A stretch of DNA of 21,944 nt, taken from Lachnospiraceae bacterium. Lineage in GTDB: Bacteria > Bacillota > Clostridia > Lachnospirales > Lachnospiraceae. The notes under the pieces are model-generated. The model was not told the DNA's origin. It saw only the letters and a program-made list of their open reading frames with translations, and ran no database searches. Positions 1 to 8,150 of this stretch are shown here, piece after piece. The stretch is from the NCBI GenBank assembly GCA_900771955.1, contig CAAGPW010000138.1, forward strand, positions 1 to 21,944, written 5' to 3'. A program made the translations under genes and the position numbers. Position 1 is the first letter of the stretch, and each line of letters begins with the position of its first letter.

Positions 1-3000
1 GGTTATACCTATGAATCTCTGCGTGATGTTATTCTTCCGATGGCAAAGAACGGGGGAGAGGGCACAGCAGCAATGGGTATCGACACTTCCCTTGCAGTAT
101 TGTCCAATGACCGCCAGCCATTATTTAATTACTTTAAGCAGTTGTTTGCACAGGTAACCAATCCGCCAATCGACTCCATCCGTGAGAAGATCGTAACTTC
201 CACGACCGTTTATATTGGTGAGGACGGAAACCTGCTTGAAGAAAAACCAATCAACTGTCAGGTATTAAAGGTCAACAATCCGATCCTGACGAATACCGAT
301 CTGATGAAGATCAAATCGATGAAGGTAGAAGGCTTTAAAGTTGTAGTTCTTCCTATTATATATTACAAGAACACGAGTCTGGAAAAAGCGATCGATCATC
401 TCTTTGTAGAGGCAGACCGTGCGTACCGTGATGGGGCAAATATCCTGATCCTTTCCGACAGAGGGGTGGATGAGAACCATGTGCCGATCCCTTCCCTGCT
501 TGCAGTATCTGCATTACAGCAGCATCTCGTAAGTACCAAGAAGAGAACCGCAGTTGCAATGATCTTAGAGTCCGGTGAACCGAGAGAGGTACACCATTTT
601 GCAACACTTTTAGGCTACGGTGCCTGTGCGATCAACCCGTACCTGGCACAGGATACGGTAAAACAGCTGGTAGATGAGCATATGCTTGACAAGGATTACT
701 ATGCTGCGATCGATGATTACAACAATGCGATCATGACCGGTATTGTAAAGATCGCTTCCAAGATGGGTATTTCAACGATCCAGTCCTATCAGGGCTCCAA
801 GATCTTTGAAGCGATCGGCATTGATAAAGATGTGATTGATAAATATTTCACAAATACGGTAAGCCGTATCGGCGGAATTACATTGGAAGATATCCAGAAC
901 AATGTCAACGCACTGCATTCGGAAGCATATGATCCGCTCGGACTTGAGACAGACCTGACTTTGGACAGTGTGGGACGTCATAAGATGAGAAGCGGCGGTG
1001 CGCAGCATATTTACAATCCGCAGACCATTCATCTGCTTCAGCAGTCCACCGAGCAGGGCGATTACAACATGTTTAAACAGTATACCGACCTTGTGGACAG
1101 CGAAGAGCGGCATATGAACATCCGCGGGCTGATGGATTTCAATTATCCGAAGAAGGGTGTCCCGCTTGAGGAAGTAGAGAGTGTGGATTCCATTGTGACC
1201 AGATTCAAGACCGGTGCAATGTCCTATGGTTCTATTTCAAAAGAAGCTCATGAGACATTAGCGATCGCAATGAACCGTCTCCATGGTAAATCAAACACCG
1301 GTGAAGGTGGTGAGGACCCGGATCGTATTGCAAGCAAGCACAGCAAGCTTGACCGTTGCTCCTCCATCAAGCAGGTGGCATCCGGACGTTTTGGTGTCAC
1401 CAGCCGTTACCTGGTAAGCGCGGAGGAGATCCAGATCAAGATGGCACAGGGCGCAAAGCCTGGAGAAGGTGGACATCTTCCGGGCAAAAAAGTATATCCG
1501 TGGATTGCAAAGACCAGACTTTCCACCCCGGGTGTGGCACTGATCTCCCCGCCACCGCATCATGATATTTATTCCATCGAAGACCTTGAACAGCTGATCT
1601 ACGATCTGAAGAATTCAAACCGTGATGCCAGAATCTCCGTAAAGCTGGTATCTGAGGCAGGTGTCGGTACAGTAGCAGCAGGTGTTGCCAAGGCAGGAGC
1701 ACAGGTCGTACTGATCTCCGGTTATGACGGTGGTACCGGTGCGGCTCCGCAGAGCTCCATCCACAATGCCGGACTTCCGTGGGAGCTTGGACTTTCCGAG
1801 ACACATCAGACACTGATCATGAACGGACTGCGCAACAAGGTGCGTATTGAGACAGACGGTAAACTGATGAGCGGACGTGACGTTGCGATCGCAGCACTGC
1901 TTGGTGCAGAGGAATTTGGTTTTGCAACCGCACCGCTTGTAACGATGGGCTGTGTGATGATGCGTGTCTGCAATCTGGATACATGTCCTGCAGGTATTGC
2001 AACACAGAATCCGGAACTGCGCAAACGTTTCGCAGGAAAGCCGGAATATGTGGAAAACTTCATGCGTTTTATCGCAGAAGAACTGCGTGAATACATGGCA
2101 AAATTAGGTTTCCGCACTGTGGATGAAATGGTCGGAAGAAGTGATCTCTTAAAAGTTCGTGAGGATCTGACCGGACATGAGAAAGAGATCGATCTTTCCA
2201 AGATCTTAAATAATCCGTTTGCAGATGCAAAGCAGAAGGTGACCTTTGATCCGAAGCAGGTATATGATTTTGAACTGGAAAAGACCAAGGATGAAAAGGT
2301 TCTCTTAAAACAGCTTGCAGGAGCACTTGAAAAAGGTGAAAAGCGCAGCATCGACGTGGAAGTGACCAACACGGACCGTTCCTTCGGTACGATCTTCGGT
2401 TCTGAGATCACCAAGCGTTATGATGACAAGCTGGATGAGGATACTTTCATTATCAAATGTAACGGTGCGGGCGGACAGAGTTTCGGCGCGTTCATTCCGA
2501 AAGGACTGACGCTTGAACTCGTCGGCGACAGTAATGATTACTTCGGTAAGGGCTTATCCGGCGGAAAGCTTGTGGTATATCCTCCGGCAGGCGTTAAGTT
2601 CAAAAAAGATGAAAATATCGTAATCGGTAACGTTGCATTATATGGTGCAACCAGCGGTAAGGCATTTATCAGCGGTGTTGCAGGTGAAAGATTCTGTGTA
2701 CGTAACTCAGGTGCGACTGCAGTCGTGGAAGGTGTCGGCGATCACGGATGTGAATACATGACCGGCGGACGTGTGGTAGTTCTCGGAAAGACCGGAAAGA
2801 ACTTTGCGGCAGGTATGAGCGGTGGTATCGCATATGTACTGGATGAGGATAATGATCTGTATACGCGCATGAATAAGGAAATGGTATTTTCCGAGGAAGT
2901 GACATCCAAATATGATGTTATGGAATTAAAGGACATGATCAAAGAACATGTAGCATTGACCAATTCCGAAAAAGGAAAAGAGATCCTGGACAACTTCAGC

Positions 3001-3138
3001 GAATATTTACCGAAATTTAAAAAGATCATTCCGTATGACTACAACCGTATGATGATGGCGATCGTCCAGATGGAGGAAAAAGGTCTTTCTTCCGAACAGG
3101 CACAGATTGAAGCATTCTACGCAAATATGAAGAATTAG
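1..3138 (+). CDS. gltB: Glutamate synthase large subunit, partial (5' end outside window)
   Basis: GltB makes glutamate from 2-oxoglutarate and glutamine-derived ammonia in the cytoplasm. The frame is open from base 1, so this is the last 1045 residues of a protein that is usually about 1500. The N-terminal glutaminase domain is missing, and the visible part begins at the central domain (FKQLFAQVTNPPIDSIRE near residues 45-62). The FMN/synthase domain starts near base 1195 and carries AKPGEGGHLPG (about 1453-1485) and SGYDGGTGAAPQSSIHNAG (about 1717-1773). The 3Fe-4S cysteines are codons 1951, 1969 and 1984 (C-x5-C-x4-C). The C-terminal GXGXG helix domain spans roughly 2440-2900. The gene sits 15 bases before gltD, whose product delivers electrons from NADPH. 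No broken frame or missing key residue was seen. Confidence 0.97.
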   Translation, partial: GYTYESLRDVILPMAKNGGEGTAAMGIDTSLAVLSNDRQPLFNYFKQLFAQVTNPPIDSIREKIVTSTTVYIGEDGNLLEEKPINCQVLKVNNPILTNTDLMKIKSMKVEGFKVVVLPIIYYKNTSLEKAIDHLFVEADRAYRDGANILILSDRGVDENHVPIPSLLAVSALQQHLVSTKKRTAVAMILESGEPREVHHFATLLGYGACAINPYLAQDTVKQLVDEHMLDKDYYAAIDDYNNAIMTGIVKIASKMGISTIQSYQGSKIFEAIGIDKDVIDKYFTNTVSRIGGITLEDIQNNVNALHSEAYDPLGLETDLTLDSVGRHKMRSGGAQHIYNPQTIHLLQQSTEQGDYNMFKQYTDLVDSEERHMNIRGLMDFNYPKKGVPLEEVESVDSIVTRFKTGAMSYGSISKEAHETLAIAMNRLHGKSNTGEGGEDPDRIASKHSKLDRCSSIKQVASGRFGVTSRYLVSAEEIQIKMAQGAKPGEGGHLPGKKVYPWIAKTRLSTPGVALISPPPHHDIYSIEDLEQLIYDLKNSNRDARISVKLVSEAGVGTVAAGVAKAGAQVVLISGYDGGTGAAPQSSIHNAGLPWELGLSETHQTLIMNGLRNKVRIETDGKLMSGRDVAIAALLGAEEFGFATAPLVTMGCVMMRVCNLDTCPAGIATQNPELRKRFAGKPEYVENFMRFIAEELREYMAKLGFRTVDEMVGRSDLLKVREDLTGHEKEIDLSKILNNPFADAKQKVTFDPKQVYDFELEKTKDEKVLLKQLAGALEKGEKRSIDVEVTNTDRSFGTIFGSEITKRYDDKLDEDTFIIKCNGAGGQSFGAFIPKGLTLELVGDSNDYFGKGLSGGKLVVYPPAGVKFKKDENIVIGNVALYGATSGKAFISGVAGERFCVRNSGATAVVEGVGDHGCEYMTGGRVVVLGKTGKNFAAGMSGGIAYVLDEDNDLYTRMNKEMVFSEEVTSKYDVMELKDMIKEHVALTNSEKGKEILDNFSEYLPKFKKIIPYDYNRMMMAIVQMEEKGLSSEQAQIEAFYANMKN

Positions 3139-3153
3139 GGAGGGGACGCAAAG

Positions 3154-4647
3154 ATGGGAAAACCAACAGGATTTATGGATTATGAGAGAGAAACAGCAAA
3201 GGCGGTTTCACCAAAAGAGCGTATTAAGAACTTTAACGAGTTCCATACACCTCTCTCAAAAGAAGAACAGCAAAAACAGGGCGCACGCTGCATGAACTGC
3301 GGCGTTCCGTTCTGCCAGTCCGGAGAGATGATCGCAGGGATGGCTTCCGGCTGTCCGCTTCACAACCTTGTTCCGGAATGGAATGATCTGGTATACAGCG
3401 GAAACTGGGAACAGGCATATAACCGCTTAAAGAAAACAAATAACTTTCCGGAATTTACATCAAGAGTATGCCCGGCACTCTGTGAGGCAGCTTGTACCTG
3501 TGGACACTGGGGCGATTCAGTCTCTGTCAAGGAAAACGAGCATGGAGTTATTGAAAATGCTTATGAGCAGGGATATGCGGCGGCAAAACCGCCAAAGGTG
3601 CGTACCGGAAAGAGAGTAGCGGTTGTGGGTTCCGGTCCTGCAGGACTTGCAGCGGCAGATCAGTTGAACAAGCGTGGACATCAGGTTACTGTATTTGAGC
3701 GTGATGACCGTGTGGGTGGACTTCTGATGTATGGTATTCCGAATATGAAGCTGCAGAAAGAGGTCATTGATCGAAAGATCAGCATTATGAAAGAAGAAGG
3801 CATTGAGTTTGTGACCAGCGCAGATGTCGGAAAAAATGTAAAACCGGCAAAACTCTTAAAAGAGTATGACCGCGTGATCTTAGCATGTGGTGCAAAGAAT
3901 CCGAGAGATATCAATGCTCCGGGCAGAGATGCAAAGGGAATCTATTTTGCAGTGGATTTTCTGTCTGCAACGACAAAGAGTCTTCTTGATTCCGGACTTA
4001 AGGATAACAAATATGTTTCTGCCAAGGGCAAAAAGGTCGTGATCATTGGCGGTGGTGATACCGGAAACGACTGTGTGGGAACCTGTATCCGTCATGGCGC
4101 AGCTTCTGTGACACAGCTTGAGATGATGCCGAAAGCACCGGATACCCGTGCGGAGAACAATCCGTGGCCGGAATGGCCGAAGGTCTGCAAGACAGATTAC
4201 GGTCAGGAAGAGGCAATTGCAGTATTCGGACATGATCCGCGTGTTTACACGACAACGGTTAAAGAATTTTTAAAGGATAAGAATGGAAACCTCTGTGGCC
4301 TTAAAGTCGTAAAACTTGAGGGCAAAAAAGACGAGAAGACCGGCAGAATGCAGATGGTGGAAGTGCCTGGCTCCGAGAGCAAGATGGATGCGGACCTGGT
4401 TCTCATTGCGGCAGGCTTCCTCGGTACACAGAAATATGTGGCAGATGCTTTTGGTGTGGAATTAAATCAGCGCACCAACGTGGCAACAGAAACCGGAAAA
4501 TATGCAACGAGCGTACCGAACGTCTATACAGCGGGCGACATGCACAGGGGACAGTCTCTGGTTGTATGGGCGATCCGTGAAGGCAGAGAAGTCGCAAGAG
4601 AAGTGGATGAGAGCCTGATGGGTTACTCGTATCTGTCCGTACAGTAA
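3154..4647 (+). CDS. gltD: Glutamate synthase small subunit (NADPH)
   Basis: GltD oxidises NADPH and passes electrons through FAD and 4Fe-4S clusters to GltB. The protein has 497 residues, normal for the family. Cluster-ligand cysteines are seen at 46, 49, 54 and 67 (CMNCGVPFC) and at 106, 110, 114 and 116 (VCPALCEAACTC). The FAD-binding Rossmann motif VAVVGSGPAG lies at about 155-164, and the NADPH-binding motif VVIIGGGDTGND at about 295-306. The C-terminal YTAGDMHRGQSLVVWAI is the usual flavin-contact region. The ATG follows a strong GGGAGGGG ribosome site and lies 15 bases after the gltB stop, so the two genes form an operon. The same fold occurs in the dihydropyrimidine dehydrogenase N-terminus and in SudA/NfnB proteins, but adjacency to gltB settles the assignment. 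Confidence 0.96.
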   Translation: MGKPTGFMDYERETAKAVSPKERIKNFNEFHTPLSKEEQQKQGARCMNCGVPFCQSGEMIAGMASGCPLHNLVPEWNDLVYSGNWEQAYNRLKKTNNFPEFTSRVCPALCEAACTCGHWGDSVSVKENEHGVIENAYEQGYAAAKPPKVRTGKRVAVVGSGPAGLAAADQLNKRGHQVTVFERDDRVGGLLMYGIPNMKLQKEVIDRKISIMKEEGIEFVTSADVGKNVKPAKLLKEYDRVILACGAKNPRDINAPGRDAKGIYFAVDFLSATTKSLLDSGLKDNKYVSAKGKKVVIIGGGDTGNDCVGTCIRHGAASVTQLEMMPKAPDTRAENNPWPEWPKVCKTDYGQEEAIAVFGHDPRVYTTTVKEFLKDKNGNLCGLKVVKLEGKKDEKTGRMQMVEVPGSESKMDADLVLIAAGFLGTQKYVADAFGVELNQRTNVATETGKYATSVPNVYTAGDMHRGQSLVVWAIREGREVAREVDESLMGYSYLSVQ

Positions 4648-4691
4648 AATAAAATCAGAACCGTGTTTTTAACGACCGGATGACAGGAAAG

Positions 4692-4732
4692 GGCCTGTAT
4701 CATGAGAGAGATCTTGTGGTACAGGTCTTTTT
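4692..4732 (+). terminator. Intrinsic terminator after gltBD
   Basis: GGCCTGTATCA (4692-4702) pairs with TGGTACAGGTC (4717-4727) over 11 bp, with two G-U wobbles, and is followed at once by TTTTT (4728-4732). It lies 45 bases after the gltD stop and before the next promoter. Confidence 0.85.
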
Positions 4733-4777
4733 GGCGTCAACCGGTAAAACGGAGATAATAATTTTATGAAAAATAAA

Positions 4778-4806
4778 TTGTCCTGCTTAAATTCCTGTGC
4801 TACAAT
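4778..4806 (+). promoter_or_regulatory. Promoter of the HAD phosphatase gene
   Basis: -35 TTGTCC (4778-4783), a 17-base spacer, and -10 TACAAT (4801-4806) preceded by TGC, giving an extended -10. It follows the gltBD terminator, so the next gene is its own transcription unit. The predicted leader is about 80 bases; no conserved riboswitch was recognised in it. Confidence 0.7.
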
Positions 4807-4894
4807 GAAGCAAACAAAGGAGCAGGAGGCTGTTTAGCCGATATCGGCAGATTTTCAGATGCCTGCGAAAAGAGCAAAACGAGGAGAAATTAAA

Positions 4895-5677
4895 ATGAAA
4901 GCGGTATTTTTTGACATAGACGGCACGATCTGGGACGGGCATATGTGGATTCCGGACAGTACGAAAAGAGCGATAAAGGCACTGCGGGAGAAGGGACATC
5001 TGACCTTTATCTGCAGCGGAAGGACACGCTCTTTTATTCAGGCAAAGGAGCTTCTTGAACTTGGATTTGACGGTATTATCGCGGGCTGCGGCACATATAT
5101 TGAAGAGCATGGCAGAGAGCTTTTTTATAAGGAAATTGAGAAAAAAGAGGTAGAGCGGGTGCTTTCCATCTTCCGCTCCTGCCATATGCCGGTTGTCATG
5201 GAAGGAAAGACGCATCTGTATCTGGATGATGCGGAATTTGCAGGGGATGATTATCCGAACCGGATCCGGAGACAGATCGGCAGCCGGCTGCTTCCGATCA
5301 CTGGGAACGAAGGAAAATGGGTGGTATCGAAGTTTTCCTGTGCGTTGCCGGATGATGCGTATAAAAAGGCAGTAGCGGAACTTGCGGATGACTATGAAAT
5401 ACTGATCCATGCAGCGCCGGTAGCGGAGTTTGTGCCAAAAGGATACAGCAAGGCATCCGGAATCCGCAAAGCATGTGAGCTGTTTTCGGTTGCACAGGAG
5501 GACACCTATGCGTTTGGGGACAGCGTGAATGACCTTGATATGCTGCGCTATGTTGCACACGGCATAGCGATGGGAAACGGAACCAAAGAGGCAAAGGAGG
5601 CAGCCGAGTATGTGACGGCAGACTTAAAAGGGGACGGCATTTACAGAGGGCTTGAGTATTACGGACTGCTTCCGTAG
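4895..5677 (+). CDS. HAD-superfamily hydrolase, Cof/YidA type
   Basis: A predicted soluble phosphatase of HAD subfamily IIB (Cof type), which generally acts on sugar phosphates or other small phosphorylated metabolites; the substrate cannot be read from sequence. It has 260 residues, typical for the group. Motif I FFDIDGT supplies the nucleophile Asp7 and acid/base Asp9. Motif II is CSGR with Ser41. Motif III lysine is Lys186 in SKASGI. Motif IV is FGDSVNDLDML (Asp209, Asp213). The cap domain lies between motifs II and III, about residues 80-180. The ATG at 4895 is chosen because GAGGAG (4881-4886) precedes it; an in-frame ATG at 4859 would add 12 basic residues that the family lacks. It is monocistronic with its own promoter, and no terminator was recognised behind it. 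Confidence 0.88.
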   Translation: MKAVFFDIDGTIWDGHMWIPDSTKRAIKALREKGHLTFICSGRTRSFIQAKELLELGFDGIIAGCGTYIEEHGRELFYKEIEKKEVERVLSIFRSCHMPVVMEGKTHLYLDDAEFAGDDYPNRIRRQIGSRLLPITGNEGKWVVSKFSCALPDDAYKKAVAELADDYEILIHAAPVAEFVPKGYSKASGIRKACELFSVAQEDTYAFGDSVNDLDMLRYVAHGIAMGNGTKEAKEAAEYVTADLKGDGIYRGLEYYGLLP

Positions 5678-5689
5678 AGTTTCCGGCTG

Positions 5690-5809
5690 AAGCGAAAAAC
5701 AAAAAATATAAAATAATTATAAAAATGAAAAACGTAAGATAATAAGAGAAAACAAAAGAAAAAACGAGAAAACGAGAGAAAAGTATAAAAAAACAAAAAA
5801 TACATCTAG
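5690..5809. other. Adenine-rich spacer upstream of groESL
   Basis: About 120 bases between the HAD gene and the groES -35 box are almost all A and G on the plus strand, with many A5-A7 tracts and a tandem AAAACGAG AAAACGAG at 5761-5776. No ORF or hairpin is visible. The tract ends directly at the groES -35 box, so it could act as an UP-element or curved DNA; that is inference. Confidence 0.6.
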
Positions 5810-5838
5810 TTGCACATTACAAAGGAAAATCATAATAT
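5810..5838 (+). promoter_or_regulatory. groESL promoter
   Basis: -35 TTGCAC (5810-5815), a 17-base spacer, and -10 TAATAT (5833-5838). The predicted start (about 5845) lies just before the CIRCE element, the arrangement expected for HrcA repression of a vegetative-sigma promoter. Confidence 0.75.
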
Positions 5839-5850
5839 ATGAATTATCAG

Positions 5851-5877
5851 TTAGCACTCGTATGAAATGAGTGCTAA
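5851..5877. promoter_or_regulatory. CIRCE operator (HrcA binding site)
   Basis: A perfect inverted repeat TTAGCACTC-N9-GAGTGCTAA, matching the CIRCE consensus in both arms. HrcA binds CIRCE and represses chaperone genes until heat or misfolded protein titrates GroEL. It lies between the promoter and groES, so it is also the start of the groES leader. hrcA itself is not in this window. Confidence 0.97.
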
Positions 5878-5926
5878 TAACACACAAAGCGATAGAAAAA
5901 AAGACTTGAATTAAGGAGGAATAAAA

Positions 5927-6211
5927 ATGAAATTAGTACCATTAGGAGACAGAGTTGTTTTAAAACAGCTTGAAGCAGAGGAAAAGACAAAATCAGGAAT
6001 TATTCTTACCAGTGCAGCACAGGAAAAACCGCAGGAAGCAGAAGTAGTTGCAGTAGGCCCTGGCGGAGTGGTAGACGGTAAAGAAGTTACCATGCAGGTC
6101 AAGGAAGGACAGAAAGTTATTTATTCCAAATATGCAGGAACAGAAGTAAAACTCGATGGTAATGAGTATATCATTGTAAGACAGAGCGATATTCTCGCAG
6201 TTGTTGAATAA
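5927..6211 (+). CDS. groS: Co-chaperonin GroES (10 kDa)
   Basis: GroES is the heptameric lid of the GroEL folding chamber. The 94 residues match the family length. Visible hallmarks are the N-terminal PLGDRVVLKQ, the mobile-loop segment with KSGIILTSAA (about residues 22-31), VVAVGPG (about 40-46) and the closing VRQSDILAVVE. The ATG follows AAGGAGGAA at optimal spacing, a strong ribosome site. It is the first gene of a HrcA-controlled operon with groEL, 43 bases downstream. Confidence 0.97.
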   Translation: MKLVPLGDRVVLKQLEAEEKTKSGIILTSAAQEKPQEAEVVAVGPGGVVDGKEVTMQVKEGQKVIYSKYAGTEVKLDGNEYIIVRQSDILAVVE

Positions 6212-6254
6212 TAGAAAATAAAAAATCAAGATAAAATAATTGGAGGCAGATATC

Positions 6255-7880
6255 ATGGCAAAAGAGATTAAATATGGCACAGAAGCAAGAGCAGCTTTGG
6301 GTGCAGGTGTAGATAAACTGGCAAATACCGTAAGAGTAACCTTAGGACCGAAAGGAAGAAACGTTGTTCTGGATAAATCCTATGGAGCTCCGCTTATCAC
6401 AAACGATGGTGTTACCATTGCAAAAGAGATCGAACTGGAAGATGCATTCGAGAACATGGGTGCACAGCTTGTAAAAGAAGTTGCAACAAAGACAAACGAT
6501 GTTGCAGGTGATGGTACCACAACGGCTACCGTTCTTACACAGGCAATGGTTCAGGAAGGTATGAAGAACCTGGAAGCAGGAGCAAACCCGATCGTTTTAA
6601 GACGTGGTATGAAGAAAGCTACCGATGAGGCAGTGAAATCCATCAAGGCAATGTCCGCAAAGGTAAACGGCAAAGACCAGATCGCAAAAGTTGCATCTAT
6701 TTCTGCCGGAGATGAAACAGTAGGTAATATGGTTGCAGACGCAATGGAAAAGGTCTCCAACGATGGTGTTATTACAATCGAGGAAAGCAAGACCATGCAG
6801 ACGGAACTTGATCTGGTAGAAGGTATGCAGTTCGACCGTGGATACATTTCCGCATATATGTGCACCGATATGGATAAGATGGAAGCAGTTTTGGATGATC
6901 CGTATATCCTGATCACTGACAAGAAGATCTCCAACATTCAGGAAATCCTTCCGTTATTAGAGCAGATTGTACAGTCCGGTTCCAAACTCCTCATCATCGC
7001 AGAAGACGTAGAGGGTGAAGCACTTACCACACTGATCGTAAACAAACTGCGTGGAACTTTCAATGTAGTAGCAGTAAAGGCTCCGGGTTATGGCGACAGA
7101 AGAAAGGCAATGCTTGAAGATATCGCAATCCTTACCGGCGGTCAGGTTATTTCCGACGAACTTGGTCTGGATCTGAAAGAGACTACAATGGATCAGCTTG
7201 GACGTGCAAAATCCGTTAAGGTTCAGAAAGAAAATACCGTTATCGTTGATGGTGAAGGCGATAAAGATGCAATTAAGAGCAGAATCGGTCAGATCCGTGC
7301 ACAGATCGAAGAGACAACATCTGAATTCGATAAAGAAAAATTACAGGAAAGACTTGCAAAACTGGCAGGTGGCGTAGCTGTTATCCGTGTCGGCGCAGCA
7401 ACTGAGACAGAGATGAAAGAAGCAAAGCTTCGTATGGAAGATGCTTTGAACGCAACCAGAGCAGCAGTAGAAGAAGGAATCATCGCAGGCGGCGGTTCTG
7501 CATATATCCATGCAACAAAGGCTGTTTCTGCACTTGCTGATACACTGGAAGGTGATGAGAAGACCGGTGCAAAGGTTATCTTAAAAGCACTTGAAGCTCC
7601 GCTTTACTACATTGCGGCAAACGCAGGTCTTGAAGGCGCAGTTATTATCAACAAAGTAAAAGAGTCCAAAGAGGGCGTTGGATTTAATGCAGCAACCGAA
7701 GAATATGTAGATATGGTAGAAGCTGGTATCCTTGATCCGGTTAAGGTTACAAGAAGCGCATTGCAGAATGCAACATCCGTAGCATCCACACTTCTTACTA
7801 CAGAATCTGCAGTTGCAAATATCAAAGAAGACACACCGGCAATGCCGGCAGGCGGAAACCCTGGAATGGGCATGATGTAA
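6255..7880 (+). CDS. groL: Chaperonin GroEL (60 kDa)
   Basis: GroEL is the ATP-driven tetradecameric chaperonin, acting in the cytoplasm with GroES. The protein has 541 residues, the normal length. Key parts are TLGPKGRNVVLDKSYGAP (about residues 29-46), catalytic Asp51 in TNDGVT, the nucleotide loop GDGTTT (85-90), the late signature AAVEEGIIAGGGSA, and a Gly/Met-rich tail ending GGNPGMGMM. The ATG at 6255 fits GGAGG (6242-6246) and gives the universal MAKEIKYG start; the frame is open further up to a TTG at 6240, but that codon overlaps the ribosome site. It is co-transcribed with groES and ends at a hairpin. Nothing is odd about it. Confidence 0.98.
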   Translation: MAKEIKYGTEARAALGAGVDKLANTVRVTLGPKGRNVVLDKSYGAPLITNDGVTIAKEIELEDAFENMGAQLVKEVATKTNDVAGDGTTTATVLTQAMVQEGMKNLEAGANPIVLRRGMKKATDEAVKSIKAMSAKVNGKDQIAKVASISAGDETVGNMVADAMEKVSNDGVITIEESKTMQTELDLVEGMQFDRGYISAYMCTDMDKMEAVLDDPYILITDKKISNIQEILPLLEQIVQSGSKLLIIAEDVEGEALTTLIVNKLRGTFNVVAVKAPGYGDRRKAMLEDIAILTGGQVISDELGLDLKETTMDQLGRAKSVKVQKENTVIVDGEGDKDAIKSRIGQIRAQIEETTSEFDKEKLQERLAKLAGGVAVIRVGAATETEMKEAKLRMEDALNATRAAVEEGIIAGGGSAYIHATKAVSALADTLEGDEKTGAKVILKALEAPLYYIAANAGLEGAVIINKVKESKEGVGFNAATEEYVDMVEAGILDPVKVTRSALQNATSVASTLLTTESAVANIKEDTPAMPAGGNPGMGMM

Positions 7881-7931
7881 GATAGCAGATGAAAGCTGTT
7901 TTATAAAACAATAAATAAGCGGATTTATGCA

Positions 7932-7967
7932 ATGAGGCTGTGAAAAAGAAATTTTTCACAGCCTCAT
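7932..7967. terminator. Hairpin terminator after groEL
   Basis: A perfect 16-bp stem: ATGAGGCTGTGAAAAA (7932-7947), loop GAAA, and its exact complement (7952-7967). The run of T is inside the 3' arm rather than after it; the following bases are CTCTGT. It is very stable and well placed 51 bases after groEL, but not a textbook U-tail terminator. Confidence 0.75.
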
Positions 7968-8091
7968 CTCTGTATGACGAGATTCGTCAGTTGTATCCTG
8001 TCTCTTAAATTCCATGCAGTGAAAACTTTCCGGTGCGCAGAATAAAGGAAAAATGGAAATTAACGGAAGCGCAGGTATATTGCGGACAGGC

Positions 8092-8121
8092 TTGCGGATG
8101 TGGGGCTGCGTGTGCTAGAAT
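8092..8121 (+). promoter_or_regulatory. Promoter of the MDR dehydrogenase gene
   Basis: -35 TTGCGG (8092-8097), an 18-base spacer, and extended -10 TGC-TAGAAT (8116-8121). The -35 is only a partial match; the -10 resembles other promoters in this window. The start codon lies about 25 bases beyond the expected transcription start. Confidence 0.5.
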
Positions 8122-8150
8122 GTACAGATACAAAGGAGATGAAAAAACAG

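Noticed and set aside
1806..2414. Minus-strand open frame of 202 codons inside gltB
   Set aside because: Serine-rich translation antisense to the conserved synthase domain; no start signal; shadow frame.
4787..5560. Long open frame (257 codons) on the minus strand over the HAD gene
   Set aside because: It lies antisense to a clear HAD protein with all four motifs, has no ribosome site, and its translation shows no recognisable domain; a shadow of codon bias.
5761..5776. Tandem AAAACGAG as start of a repeat array or CRISPR
   Set aside because: Only two copies inside an A-rich tract, with no spacers or further units.
7975..7989. TGACGA-GAT-TCGTCA small inverted repeat after groEL
   Set aside because: Only 6 bp, no T tail, and directly after a far stronger hairpin; probably chance.
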